Source of the DNA: Chionis minor
Taxonomy: Eukaryota > Chordata > Aves > Charadriiformes > Chionididae
Assembly: GCA_013398295.1 (NCBI GenBank)
Contig: VZSF01011304.1
Span: forward strand, 110,206 to 174,205
Direction: 5' to 3'
Length of the DNA: 64,000 bases
Shown here piece after piece: positions 38,943-51,007 of the stretch. How positions within the stretch are numbered: the stretch's first letter is position 1; each line of letters opens with the position of its first letter. The notes below the pieces were generated by a model, which saw only the letters and a program-made list of their open reading frames with translations, had not been told where the DNA came from and did no database searches. The translations under genes and the position numbers were made by a program.

Positions 38943-41550
38943 GTAAGTTGTTAGGCAAGTCGCTGGAAATGTCCTCAATTCTACTCTTGATCAGTATGTT
39001 GAAATGCTCCACTACTGAGGAATATATTTTTCTCTTAAACTGTGCTATCAACAGCCTCTTTCCCTATACACAGGATCACATAATAGTGGAGATGGGTAAA
39101 TCTGGTGTATTTTTTTTCACACCACAACAGCTTCCAGAAGAGTGTGAAATATCCCCTCACCTCTCATGTCCTATAGCGCCAGGTTTGAAGCACCCAGGGA
39201 TTCAGCAGCAATGATGGTACAGAAACTCACCCAGACAGCAAAGAATAAGCCCAGCAAAGCGCATCAGAAAGCTTGGAGGCAAATTCTTTTATGAAGGAGT
39301 TCATGACCTCATGGAAAGCTATTGCTCTGTTCCTATACCGCATGTACAAGTTATTAATGGATATTTATCTTCCAAAGGAAAGAACAATAAGTGTACAGTT
39401 TAAGAAACTGAGAAAAGAATGACTTTTTAAGTGTGACCAGGTGATCACAAGCACTTTTGCAAGGATATCTTGTGAGATACACCATGCTTTACCTAAAAAG
39501 AGCCAGGATCTCTCAGGTCCTCCATACAGCCAATATGGCCAGTTTGTTTAAGAACATTTGAAGAGTCAGGAGGTTGTTTTCCACTCAATGCTTCTTATCA
39601 CTGCAAATAGAATTTAAATTTCAAGATACATGTTATGTTTAAAACTCAAAATGTCAGTGAATTAGGTCAAATAAAATTCTTTCAACACACTGTGATTGTC
39701 TTTTCTTTCAATGAGAACAACCAGAGGTTTTAATTACCTTTTTTTTCCTTTTTTTTGGACTGTGAACAAAAAAACACAGTATTCATACAGTTCTGTTCTA
39801 CATTAAGTTTCTGTACTAATGAACTATTTAGGAACTGAGATTTCCATCCCAAACGGTTAATGATTTGATTTTATACTGTAGTATTTTAATTGAAAAAACC
39901 CCTTCGGGCATCGCCATACAAGTAAGTCCAGACATCTGTACCACATTAACTAAGCCAAATTTTCAAGTAGCAACTCAAAAGCTACATACAGCACACAGCA
40001 CTCACATTTCAGCCTGGCATCAGTAAGGGAAACAGCACCATCATATTGTGTTAGATTATATGGCTACTCATTTAAAACAGTGCAGTTCAGAGGTTACCAT
40101 GCTATAAAGTATTTGGTTTTGTTGCCTTCCTCTTTTGATACTTTGAAGAAAGATAAGGGTAAGAGAGGGACACATATAAAGCAATTTTATTGTCTGTGCA
40201 CTCACTGGGTTACACAAAGATTCAGTGCTTGCTTTCAGCTTTTTTATTTTTTAAATAAGAAAAACCTTGCAGGAGACACAGAAACCGTTATGATTATTTG
40301 TTCAATTGACATGATGCCTTTTAGGCTAGTTTCTTGTTTTAAACTATCATTTTGGCAAATAAAGATTAGACTATTTCCAGACCAAGGTGGATGTGCTAAG
40401 CCCCCTTATAATGCCTGCAGAAATGGAGGAACTAATGAAGGAGAAAAATATCTTTGGGATCTAGACCTGGCCACAAGTGTACCCTTGCCAGGGTATTTAA
40501 TGAATATTTTGCTGCTTTGTGCTGTTTGCTAGATACCTGCCCTCCAACAACTGACGATTCTGGAAAGACTCTGCAATCACAAGAGATTGTGCTGTAACAA
40601 GAAATATTTTAACTAAAATCTCAGAAATACTTTTGGTGGGTCTAAAAGGCAATTTATTCTGCAAAAGAAAGACTTTCTTCTACTTCTAAATCTTGTTTTT
40701 TTTTTTTTTCTTTAAAGGTGTAGTGTTTTGCTCCAATTGAGAAAAGAGCCTGCCTATGGAAAGTAGTGGGGAAAAGGGAAAAAGTAAAACAAGCCCAGCC
40801 TTTTTCTGCTTACAGGACTTCCAGTGAAAACCATAAACAGCAATAGCTGGTCTCCTGAGACAAGTAAATCCAAGCTAAATCTTTACTGAACGGAGCTGAC
40901 CTGAGCTGCTGTCACACAGCAGCACTGCAAGCAGCACATCTGGAGGCAGCCATATATACAATCTGAATTCACTACATGTTGCTAAATTCCTCTCTGGCCA
41001 TACTCTTACCTCCATCTTAGCCAGCATCACACTGAGGTGGCCAAGGCACATTTGCCTTGCCTTTCAGAGATGTGCTCCTGTTCTCAGCTCTTGGAGGTGC
41101 TGGCTGCAAGAGCTGGGGATGCCCATGCTCACCGTGGGAAATACGGACCTGCGCTGCACAAAACCACCAGCTCAAGTTGTGATGATGGTACAGTGTAAGA
41201 CACATTGTTCAGTGCACAGGACTTAAAAGGGGTGAGGGAAGCTTCAACTGGGGACCCACAGCACAGCATCAGACGCACCCCTCCAACCCAGGCTTGATAA
41301 TCTGTAGTGCTGTTTACCCTTGCTAAAAGGCTGGGTGGAAAGTCCCAAGCTCCACTGAAGTGCTACTAAGCCTATTCTTACGTGGTCAACAAGGTTTGTT
41401 CTAGACTCCCATTTCACCCGCACCAGAGCAGTACAGTATTTCTAGCTTATATGGGCATTTCAGTGTGATTGACTTTGGGTAGCAGGGAGCTGAAGTCATG
41501 CCAGACCTGTTTCATTCTGACATTTATTTTTGCAATGAAATCTAAGGATC

Positions 41551-41581
41551 TTTTCTCTCTTTTTTTTTTCTTTTTTTTTTC
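41551..41581. repeat. T-rich run
   Basis: TTTTCTCTCT followed by two long T runs split by a C. It could be a minus-strand poly-A tail, but no retroposon body is recognisable on its right-hand side. Confidence 0.75.
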
Positions 41582-43029
41582 TATTCTATGTGCTTCACTC
41601 AGTACTCTCTGTGTGACATTAAAATCCATCACGCTGCTGGCCCTGGTGTACCCATTAGATCGTACATGCCAACAATGCTACAGCTCCTTGATGGTGGAAA
41701 GACAGCAGAAAGAAAACGAATATATGTGGCATGAGGAAGTTAATTTTAATTTCTTCCTAAGCTTTCTCTGATTTAGGGCAAGATTCTGTTGCCCTTAATC
41801 ATGCTGTGATACACTAACCTCCCTCTCAAGGAGGAGTCAATGAATAAATGCCGTGCAGCCAGGGGCACTTCTCCTCCCATTCATTCAAGTGCTGCACAAG
41901 ATGCCCAAAGCAGCCTTTGGTAACATTAACCTGCCCAACAGAGAGAAATGTCCACAAAAAGACCCATTTTCTCAAAGAAAATTAAAGGGGCAATTAGAGA
42001 GAAGTGGCTTTTTCCCCGCTCCTGATTACTGACGGACACACAAAGCCACACAGCTCCAGGGTCTGGAATAGAAGGCGTCTAGTCCTCTAAAATTTCCCAT
42101 ACAAATTCCTGTATTTCTTTTTACTGTCCTTTCCCCCCCACATCCAGAAATTGGTTAAAATGGAGTTCCTGTGGCCAATGCCTGTAATTTCAGAGCCCTC
42201 CTGCGTTGCTGATGAGTAGCCAGTAGAATGAGCCTTCCTCCTGTGTGAAAGAGAAAGGTCACCTGAAGGACAGTGTAGAAGAGCCTCCCCATTGCTACCT
42301 GTGTGCCATTGGAGACAGAACAAACATCAGTACCCACTGTCACAAGTCCTATTAACCTTAAGCAGTCACTTGGCATGCTCAGAAAATCTCATACAGCAAG
42401 GCAATCCATATAGCCAGCATTTGAGCGTACGGTGGCAATCAAGCATTGCCAAGGCTATGTGCTCTCAAATGTTAAGCAGCACAGAGGCAGGAAGAACAGT
42501 ATTGACATTTAGGGGCAGATACGCAGTGATGGCTCACTTAAGCTGCACAAGGCTAGCGGCTCTCCTGCTAATTTTATTTGAGACCTTTTACATGCAGTTT
42601 TAGGTGATTTGTGTTCAATTTGGCTTGAACTTCATTCATGGCCAATGGTCCAAAATAATAGCAAAATGAAATAGCTAAGAGCATGTGCTCATTTTCATTG
42701 TGTCTCTTTGAAGTGAGTGCCATTACTGTTCCTGGGTTCACCGTACTACAAATACAAGGTGCATATGTCAAATGACACTGCATAGGCCATAGTTATACTC
42801 TGACAGAGTTCAGCTGTTATTTCCAATTAGAGACAACTGGTCTTAATGGCACCCAATTATCCACACCCACTAAGGGCTGCAGGAAAGCCAGGAATATAGA
42901 TGCTCCAGCTTGGTCTTTAGTCAATCCCTAAAATGAAGGGTCTCTTTAGTACTTAGGGAAGTCTGCTATCCACCCAAGTCACGGTGTTTGAATTTAGGTG
43001 GTTATCAGCAGAGACAAAGGTGACAAACT

Positions 43030-43290
43030 ACAGAAATGGGGAAAAAAAAAGAAAAGGAAAAGTCCCAGGAAAAAGTTAAATGGAGTGAGAAGGCTCAAAA
43101 CCGATAAATGAAATTTACCTGCAATAACAAAGTAATAGGGAGAAAGAGGAGAAAAAAAACACAAAGTGAGCTGCAAAGGAGTTCACAGAAAAAGGGAGAA
43201 ATGGAAGATGGTTGGGAGACATCGAGAAAGCTGATACACGTGGAAATGAACAAAAGAAGAGAAAATTCAGAAAAAAAAATGGAAAACAAG
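43030..43290 (+). repeat. Purine-rich (A/G) low-complexity region
   Basis: About 250 bp in which the plus strand is dominated by A and G, with runs such as GGGGAAAAAAAAAGAAAAGG and GGGAGAAAGAGGAGAAAAAA. The matching minus strand gives spurious Phe/Leu/Ser-rich translations. No repeat unit is regular. Confidence 0.7.
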
Positions 43291-45760
43291 CCATTCCTCT
43301 GAGTACTGCCTTCTCCTTTCCTGAAACCTACCTGAGGTTTTACATGCAGCTCTGTTACCCTGGCCTGGCATTTAGGCTGTTATTCTAAATCAAACACGAA
43401 CAGTCACAGAAATTACAGTACACAGTAAGAAAATGAGGTCTTAAAATCTCCCATTCTGGGAAAAACACACCTCATTGTTCATACCTGTTACCACGGTGAA
43501 CAAGTTGCCGCATGCACAGTTTTCTGAGCCCACAGTGTTTTGTAGGACCAGGCAGCTAGATCTCTTTACAGCTTGCTGTGTCGACTAGTGCTACCTCCGG
43601 ACAGCAATGCCTGATGATGCCACCCTCCTTTTCTAGCAACTGCTGCTCTTATCTACCAAGGCAGAGTTGCAATCATGAGCCCTCACTTTCACAAGTAGCT
43701 TTTATTTACTTTGTTCCATTTGCAAAATGTTTCCTCTGGAAAAAAGATGGGAGGTGTGATGGAGAGTACCCAAAAGGCAGTTTTTGAGCCCTACTTTCTT
43801 ACAGATCTCTGCTGATGAAGGAGAAAACTCAGGATGAAGCTCTTCCTTCAGCTGCGGTGTTGAGAGAAGTGCTCTTTCTTGTGCAATCTCTGCTTGTCTT
43901 TTGCCGAGCTTAAACACCATCTTTCCTCACTGAGGACACTGACAGAAACCCTCTCCTATACTTGGCTAAACAAAACTTGTAAGAATTGACATACTTGTCA
44001 GATTTGTTCACAGTAGGAATTACTGGGAAGGAAAAAACCAGAACAGGATTACTACATACGTCCTGTTTCCTTTGGAAACCAAGCTAAAAGCATTATAGAC
44101 AGGCTTAGAAAATGGTTACACCCATTAATCTTTGATTGACCTTCCTGATGCTATCAAAACTGAGAGCAGTGAACCATATGTTTTCCATTTGATTTGCTGT
44201 GTTCTTGTTCAATAGGTTAAAATCTAGGACACTTCTTGAAAGACAACTGTTTGACTGGGGCAACCAGAAACTGTCTGCTTGATGATGCTCTTCGACGCTA
44301 CCTGTAAGTTCTTATAAAGCGCTTGCCCTCTCCCAGTGGCAAAGGAGCTGCCAGGTCTGAAAGGTCACAGCTCAGTGACACAAGTCTGACTTGCAAAATA
44401 GGAGTTATCACTATTGTAAACCAACTTCCCAGCTCCATTGGCATCTCATGTCATTAACAGGGCTAATGAGGATTTGCCTAAGCCAGGTTCAGAAAGTCAG
44501 GAAACAGTTTAAGGTACTTTCAAAGGCTAAGTACTTTTCACACCACACCAAATTCTGCATATATGATAATTCTGAACTCTGAAGCAACAGACTGGTAAAT
44601 ACAAGTATCCAGAGGCAGACAGGTGGGCTGAAGCTGCACAAGTGAAAAACACAGTGCCAGAAACCACTTCTGGGCCTGGGAGTTTGATGGTTGGCTACAC
44701 TACATCTGCAGATCAGCTCCAGCATGCTCCAGCCTGTGCCAACAAGGCATTTCCCAAATTCTGCCATTAGCACAGCTCTGGAACTATGTTCAACAGGCAG
44801 CTTCCGTGTAGGCATGCAGCTCAGCTGAAGGAGTTTAACAGCACAGACAAGGTCAAGTCCTGCCAGCTGGCCTGAGAACCAAAAACCACTCTCTGCTACT
44901 GTTTAATCTACTAGCGCAGATGTAGCCCACAGCTGATGGGAGTTCTGACAGGGCTTGCTTCCTCACATGCCTCCACTTTGTCCAACTTGAATCCTTGAAA
45001 AGATGTCCCATTCTTTAAGGATCACCATCCTATAGCGTTCTAACCTTTCAACACTTATGTAAAACCACTCTAAAAGACAACTCTAACTGAAAAGTTCATA
45101 TCTCTAGATTGTAATTACCAATCTTTTCATGGCTCCTCCCTTTCCAAACAAGGTGGGTAACATGTTAGAGATGCTGCTGTTTTGTCTGCCATCACGCTCA
45201 TCTAGATGAATCTATATTGCTGCATTTTAATCCAATCTGGACACACAGGAGGAAAGATTGCTGGTTTGTAGTTCCAAGGAGTAAACGCACAACCTGATAT
45301 AGCTCGACACCACTGGATAATGCTTACAGAGGACTCTAAGCAGTCAGTAATCATAACAAACAAAAAGCAAAATATTTTAGTATGTTTAATCTCCATTTCA
45401 CAAGTCATGCAGCTGCATTTGAGGGTGACATAGATGAGAGAGAGGAAGTTGAGACCAGATTTCAGATCAGACTGCATGACATCAATTTAGAGGTACGTGG
45501 ATAAGACACGTGATTCAACTGAGCTCATAGTATTCATTACAATTCCTATGGATCCATTAGTAACTGCTGATTATACTTTAGATATGTGAGAGTCAGTATG
45601 GCGTATATAGGATCACTATCAGAAAAAAATGTTAAACATTCAAGTAATAGAAAAATCAAGGAAATTACGAATCAGCCAATTTTAATACCTTTAAGCTAGA
45701 TGTACATCTTATATCTATTAAACGTACCAGTTTGCTCCACTAGCAAATAGCACATTATTG

Positions 45761-46495
45761 TCATAGGATCATAGAATAGTTTGGGTTGGAAGGGACCTTT
45801 AAAGGTCACTTAGTCTGTAATGAGCAGGGACATCTTCAACTAGATCAGGTTTCTCAGAGCCCCATCCAGCATGACCTTGAATGTTTCCAGGGATGGGGCA
45901 TCTACCACCTCTCTGGGCAACATCTTCCAGTGTCTCACCACCCTCATCCTAAAATATTTCTTCTTTATATCTAGTCTAAATCTACCCTCTTTTAGTTTAA
46001 AACCATCACCCCTTGTCCTATCGCATCAGGCCCTACTAAAGATTTTGTCCCCATCTTTCTTACAAGCCCCGTTGAAGTCCTGAGAGGCTGCTATAAGGTC
46101 TCCCCAGAGCCTTCTCTTCTCCAGGCTGAATGACCCCAACTTTCTCAGCCTGTCCTCCTAGGAGAGGTGTTCCATCCCTCTGATCATTTCTGTGGCTCTC
46201 CTCTGGACCCGCTCCAACAGGTCCATATCTTTCTTGTATTGAGGACTCCAGAGATGAAGACAGTACTCCAGGTGGGGTCTCACCAGAGTCGAGTGGAGGG
46301 ACAGAATCACCTTTCTCGACCTGCTGGCCACACTTCTTTTGATGCAGCCCAGGGTACGGTTGGCTTTCTGAACTGTGAGTGCACATTTCTGGGTCATTTG
46401 CAGCTTTTCATCCACCAGTAGCCCCAAGCCCTTCTTGGCGGGGCTGCTTTCAATCCCTTCATTCCCCACAGCCTGTACTGACACTGGGGGTATCC
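45761..46495 (-). mobile_element. 5'-truncated CR1 LINE, antisense copy of another subfamily
   Basis: Second CR1 fragment, read right to left. Its 3' end is at the left, where the plus strand shows ATCATAGAATAGTTTGGGTT followed by GGAAGGGACC, the reverse complement of the avian CR1 tail. On the minus strand, 46484 down to 46158 is an open stretch of about 109 codons covering the C-terminal reverse-transcriptase region. It includes [38 protein letters not shown] and [15 protein letters not shown]. The frame is closed by a TAG at 46158-46160, where the family normally has a tyrosine codon. Homology continues past it (EDRLRKLG, then SLEKRRLWGDLIAA), which shows the stop is a decay mutation. The 3' UTR wording differs from the sense copy at 33.4 kb, so the two belong to different CR1 subfamilies. 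Right of 46495 the similarity stops. No intact ORF; inactive. Confidence 0.95.
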
Positions 46496-46925
46496 CTTAG
46501 GAATGGGAATTAAGCAGAATTACGTACTGTTTCAGAAGAAACTCTGTAATACATCCTTAAGTGAATGCCTGGTTTCATAGTTCACTCGAGTGTATTACTT
46601 TCAAGTTATTGTACTGTCACAGGTGACATATAGTATTAGCTTAAGATGGTTTTTCTTGTTTTTAATTATCTCTTCTGAAAGTGAGTCATTCAATGAGAAG
46701 CAATATCTCTGAAAATCTGCATACCTGCATAGTTCCACCCCATTGGATGTTTTTGCTGATGTCTAGTAAGATGGAAGTTTTCTCACTGTCAGGATACTGC
46801 TGTACAATGTTGTTTCACTGCAATCGCCAGTGCCGTTTAGTTGGGAGCAATACCAAATCTCAGTCTCTTGACATCTGACCACCTTTTACATAGGAGCTAA
46901 ATTACTTCTGTGCATCCCTGTGTTA

Positions 46926-46955
46926 AATTTGGTTAGAAGTGAATTTGGTTAGAAG
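46926..46955. repeat. 16-bp tandem duplication, about 1.9 copies
   Basis: AATTTGGTTAGAAGTG at 46926-46941 is followed directly by AATTTGGTTAGAAG. It lies some 430 bp right of the antisense CR1 and is not part of it. Confidence 0.85.
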
Positions 46956-47445
46956 AAGAATTCAAAAGTTACATAGTAGAGGAGAGAGACTGAAGAAAAA
47001 GACTCAGTGTGCCTGAGCTCATTTCTTCACTAAACTTTCAGAAGGAAGGGTGTCGCTTTTTAATCTCTCAACAGCTGACACTTTGGTGCACAAGGTCCTT
47101 ACCATACCTGCAAGAGCCCTGCACAACTCTTGGCTCTATCCAGGTCATTCTGTGTGTCTAAACAACAAGATCCCTGATGTACAGTGGCTTTCAAAATCAG
47201 TGATCTTTAAGTATGTCTACGGCATAAACTGGCTTGGCTTTGAAAACACCACTCACAGCAACTCCATCTTCCAGCTGAAGAATCCACCTGGCCCAAACCA
47301 CATGAGAAAAAGCAGATGTTAGGAAATGTAAGGGAGGACTTTGCAGTGTCCTTAGCTCTAGCTGAGATCCAGTGACAAAGTGTTGACATCCTGAACATTT
47401 TTAGAGCTGGGAGATCATTTCTCAGCTAGCTTTATTGTTTTTCAG

Positions 47446-47491
47446 AATCACACTTGTTTATCCTGGTGCTAACATGAGGTGTGAAAATGAG
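47446..47491 (+). other. Small exon-like segment, 46 bp (unconfirmed)
   Basis: Acceptor CTTTATTGTTTTTCAG and donor ATGAG|GTATGT bound 46 bases with one open frame, ITLVYPGANMRCENE (enters after one base, leaves in phase 0). Both splice sites are strong, but the entry phase does not follow from the segment at 38794-38942, so the two cannot be adjacent exons of one reading frame. Confidence 0.12.
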
Positions 47492-50400
47492 GTATGTACT
47501 TACCCAATCTTAGTTATCAGGCTTGTCAATCTGTACTCCATGCTAACCCAGAAAACTTGGCAAGCTGCAAATCTGCCTTATTGAGTTCTAATAGTATTCC
47601 TTGTCCATGGTATTATAATACCAGTTCAGCTATCAGAGCAAAGACTGGTTTTCTGGGTCCTGAAGGACTGAAAGGTTCTTGGATTTTGTCTTCCAAAAAG
47701 GGAAAATAGACAGACAGGCTGCTGCTCAGGTTGCCATATAAACTACACTTCCAAAAAAATTCTGCAAGAGTAAAATGTATAGAAACTGTACAGAAAAAAT
47801 CGCTTCTGCTGGGTCTGCAGTCTGAGCCACAGCACTGTTTCAAGGCTGATAGACCACAGAAGAGCTAGATGGTCCTTGGACTGTTTTGGCATTAAAGATA
47901 TGGCCAAGATAAATAGCCAAGCTCTACAGAAGAGTGTTTTCGCAGCTCACCCACATTTTGGCAGCTGGGCCTCACTAAAAGGCTAAAGCATAAAAAAGTG
48001 GCTCATGCCACCTGCCCAATCCAAAATTCAAACAGTGGAACTAGCCTAGGCAATTAGGGAGAAACGTACCGCCAGGCAAAGGCTGCGTGCTGTATTCTTG
48101 CAGCAGAAAGAAAGGCAGCATTGTGATTAGAGTATTCTTAACATGGTAATAATTTATGGAAGGGGGAATCTATCTAATCAACTTGGCAAAGAAAGGGAGG
48201 TCTGAAGCACCAGGTTTCACATTTTTGCAGAGAATCAGCACACAGCAGTTGCCCTTGGTCTTAATGAGGTGAGGAAGATGGGATTTCTCTGGTCCTGTCA
48301 CAAGGGTACAGATTGCTGAGGAATCCTGCAGCCAAGCATGATTTCTCTGAACATTTTTGAAGAATTCCGCCCCCCTCGCAATACATGCGTCAATGCTGCT
48401 GAATTCATACAGGTTCAAGATCTTGAGAAGTTCAAAGGAGTCAGTTTCAAGATTTTGCAAAAGAAAGTGCTTTGGGTTTTTTTCAGGTTGAAATAACTTT
48501 TTATTTTTTTGGTAAAATTAACTATTCAGCGTGCATTTGAAAAGATGCACAAACTGAAATGCAAAGTAAACAATTAGACTCAAATTTCCTTTACTCTGGC
48601 TTTGGGGGAAAACGGAATATTTTTAAACCTGATCAAAAATTCAAATGTGCATATAAGCTGTGAAGCACTTGACTACTACAGCAACAGGGAAGGAGGTACA
48701 CAGAAGAGACATACGGAGAAGTGGGTAGGATGGGATTCTTATGCTGTTTCTTAAGCCATACAGAGATCGAACAAAAAACAGGTCCAGAGAAGACAAATCC
48801 TGAAATCCAGCTGAAGCACAGAAGTCTTTGTTTTGCTTACTGCCTGGAGCCCTTTCACTGACCAGGGAAACATCTGATTTAATGGTCACTGTTTCTCTCT
48901 GTCCTACCCAAGCTATGATTGCCCAGCCCAGCAATGCCATGCTGACAAACCCGAACTCCCAGGAGACTGAAGCTTTCTTCAGTTTCTAAAACCAGAGAGG
49001 GAAACATGCTATACTAGGTCAGGCTGGTGGTCTAAGTAACGCTACTACAACAACAGGCATCTTTCAGACTTCTTAATTTCATTGGTATCTCTTGTATCAC
49101 AAGAAAAGTATAAGCAACCTCATCCTTATCACTCATGTATATCTCACCTCTTTGCTCCCTCCCTCCTTTCCTAAGGAATGCCATTTTTTAAGTCTTTTTT
49201 CTAGACATTCTCCATTTCTTCCATTTGGGCAAGCTGCAGTAGGCCCATTGGAGAAAAGACAAACTGCAGTGAACAACCTGTGCCTCACTGCAAACAGCAG
49301 ATGACGAGGAACAGCAGCTAAACTATCACAACAGACCATGAGGTTGCCACTCACACCCTAGGATGTTTAGTGAAGGATTGTCTTCATAGAGGATAAGCTC
49401 AGTATTCCCCTCTGCACAGGAGGGCAGGATATAGAAGATGAGCTCTGTGCAGCCACAGTGATGCCTGTAGCCTGCAGCAAAGCAGCAGTTCACATGCAGA
49501 GATAGATCCATGCACAATTTCTGCCTGGCTACTTCCACTGAGAAGCTGATTCAACAACATTTGACACTGGTGGCACAGCACTCCAAAAAGCTCTGAGTGG
49601 AAAGGAAAATGTTTGTAGAAATCAGGCACTACCTAATCAGATGCCTTTTTGTGCCCACTTTTGCTGCACTTTTATAAAGAAACACTCATTTTGAAGCCCA
49701 GATATTGCACATCAGCACACCTACTCCTCCTGCAGGAAGGCTTGTGACAGAACTGGTATGTCACCTTCTTGCTAATGAAGCAAAACCATCATCCAAAGTA
49801 ATTTAAGCCACTCAGAATGACCAAGTTCATCAAGACAGCAATGACTATGACTAAGACCCTAGCTGCAGCAATTGCATGCAAAGCCTTGTTGCATCTTTTG
49901 CCAGGGGAGAGGCAGAGATGCCAGGCTGCAGACCTTGGGGGAAACAAACTGCTCTCTGGAGCTCCTGTCTCTCTCTAAGACTTGAGACAGAGGTTATGAT
50001 GTCTGATTAAAGCACCTCAACAAGGTATCTGAAGCTAAACTGGATAGGCAGTGCTCTCTGGTTTTAGAGAGCTCAAGGATCTTATGGCTCATCACCCTGA
50101 AGTGATCGCTAGAGAAAAGCTGGAGCTTGCGTGGCCAGCAACAGTGCTAACCCTAACCTTCTCACTGCTCTAGCCATGGCTCTGCTTTTCAATCTGCCAC
50201 CAAGGTCCAGCACTACACTCACAAAAGGAATTAGAGTAATTATTTTGCAGTCTCCATCAATAAGTAGCAGGAAGAAACATGCTGGATACTGCTAAGTATA
50301 ATTGCAGTTTCTCTCTGGTTGAGCAGGATATAGGTGCTTCAGGCTTCTTTCTCCTCTTGGATGCCTCCTCCAAAACCAGAGAGCAACTCAGAGTCAGCAC

Positions 50401-50988
50401 TGTTTAAGATGGTGGGGATCAGCTCCCTTAGCAGCCACTGTTCTGATTTTCTGTCTCCTCTTGTATTTTTCCTAAAAGGCCAGGCAATTACTTAGGACTG
50501 AAAAATCTAAGTCAAAGCAATCAGTAGTGTCACCTTGTTGATTTCAGAGAAATTGCAGCAGGAATTAATCTGACTTCACAATTCGTCCTTTCCCTGTAAC
50601 AAATGGAATTAGCTATGTAAACCCTGCCTGTAGGCAGCACCAAGCAAGAGGCCACCCAACCACATCTGTGGGGCTTGATCCCCCTGAAATGCCATTTTCC
50701 TCACTGAATCCTCCCACACGTGGCAGCTAACGTTAGCGGTTGGAGTGAAGCAGCAAGGCACAGAGGTGTCCCCCATCTCAGCCAAGGAATGCGAGGGGAG
50801 AGCTGACAGGGTCCCTGCTCATTCTCCTCCTTTCCTATCCACAGGCTGAGATGGGCATTGAGGGTCATTGCTGGAATTAGGGTCAGGAGAGGTAGAAATA
50901 CAAACACAAGAAAATGTCTATTTCCAAAGTTGTGCAAACACACATAGTTCACCTTGCTGGCTAGCCTATGTACAGAGAAGGCTGTATC

Positions 50989-51007
50989 GGGGTGGGGGGT
51001 GGGGGGG
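50989..51007 (+). other. G-quadruplex-prone tract
   Basis: Runs of 4, 6 and 7 G separated by single T bases; the last run can supply two G-triplets with a one-base loop, completing a quadruplex motif. No gene context is visible. Confidence 0.55.

Larger units (their letters stand above)
38943..45760. other. Non-coding unique sequence
   Basis: The 150-codon frame at 40080-40532 (+) has no domain or splice support. A T14 run lies at 40696-40709. A good acceptor at 44215 and donor at 44305 (CT|GTAAGT) enclose about 90 bases closed in all three frames, so at most a non-coding exon. Confidence 0.6.

Noticed and set aside
40080..40532. 150-codon open frame on the plus strand
   Set aside because: No domain, no start context, no splice support; composition is that of translated AT-rich DNA.
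42818..42850. Similarity to 57766-57790 (CAATT...CTGGTCT words) as a dispersed repeat
   Set aside because: The shared stretch is only some 20 bases with a gap; not enough to define a repeat family by eye.
44216..44304. Segment with good acceptor and CT|GTAAGT donor
   Set aside because: All three frames contain stops, so not coding; without transcripts it cannot be called a non-coding exon.
46158..46484. Minus-strand 109-codon frame as a host gene
   Set aside because: It is the reverse-transcriptase end of the antisense CR1, not an independent gene.
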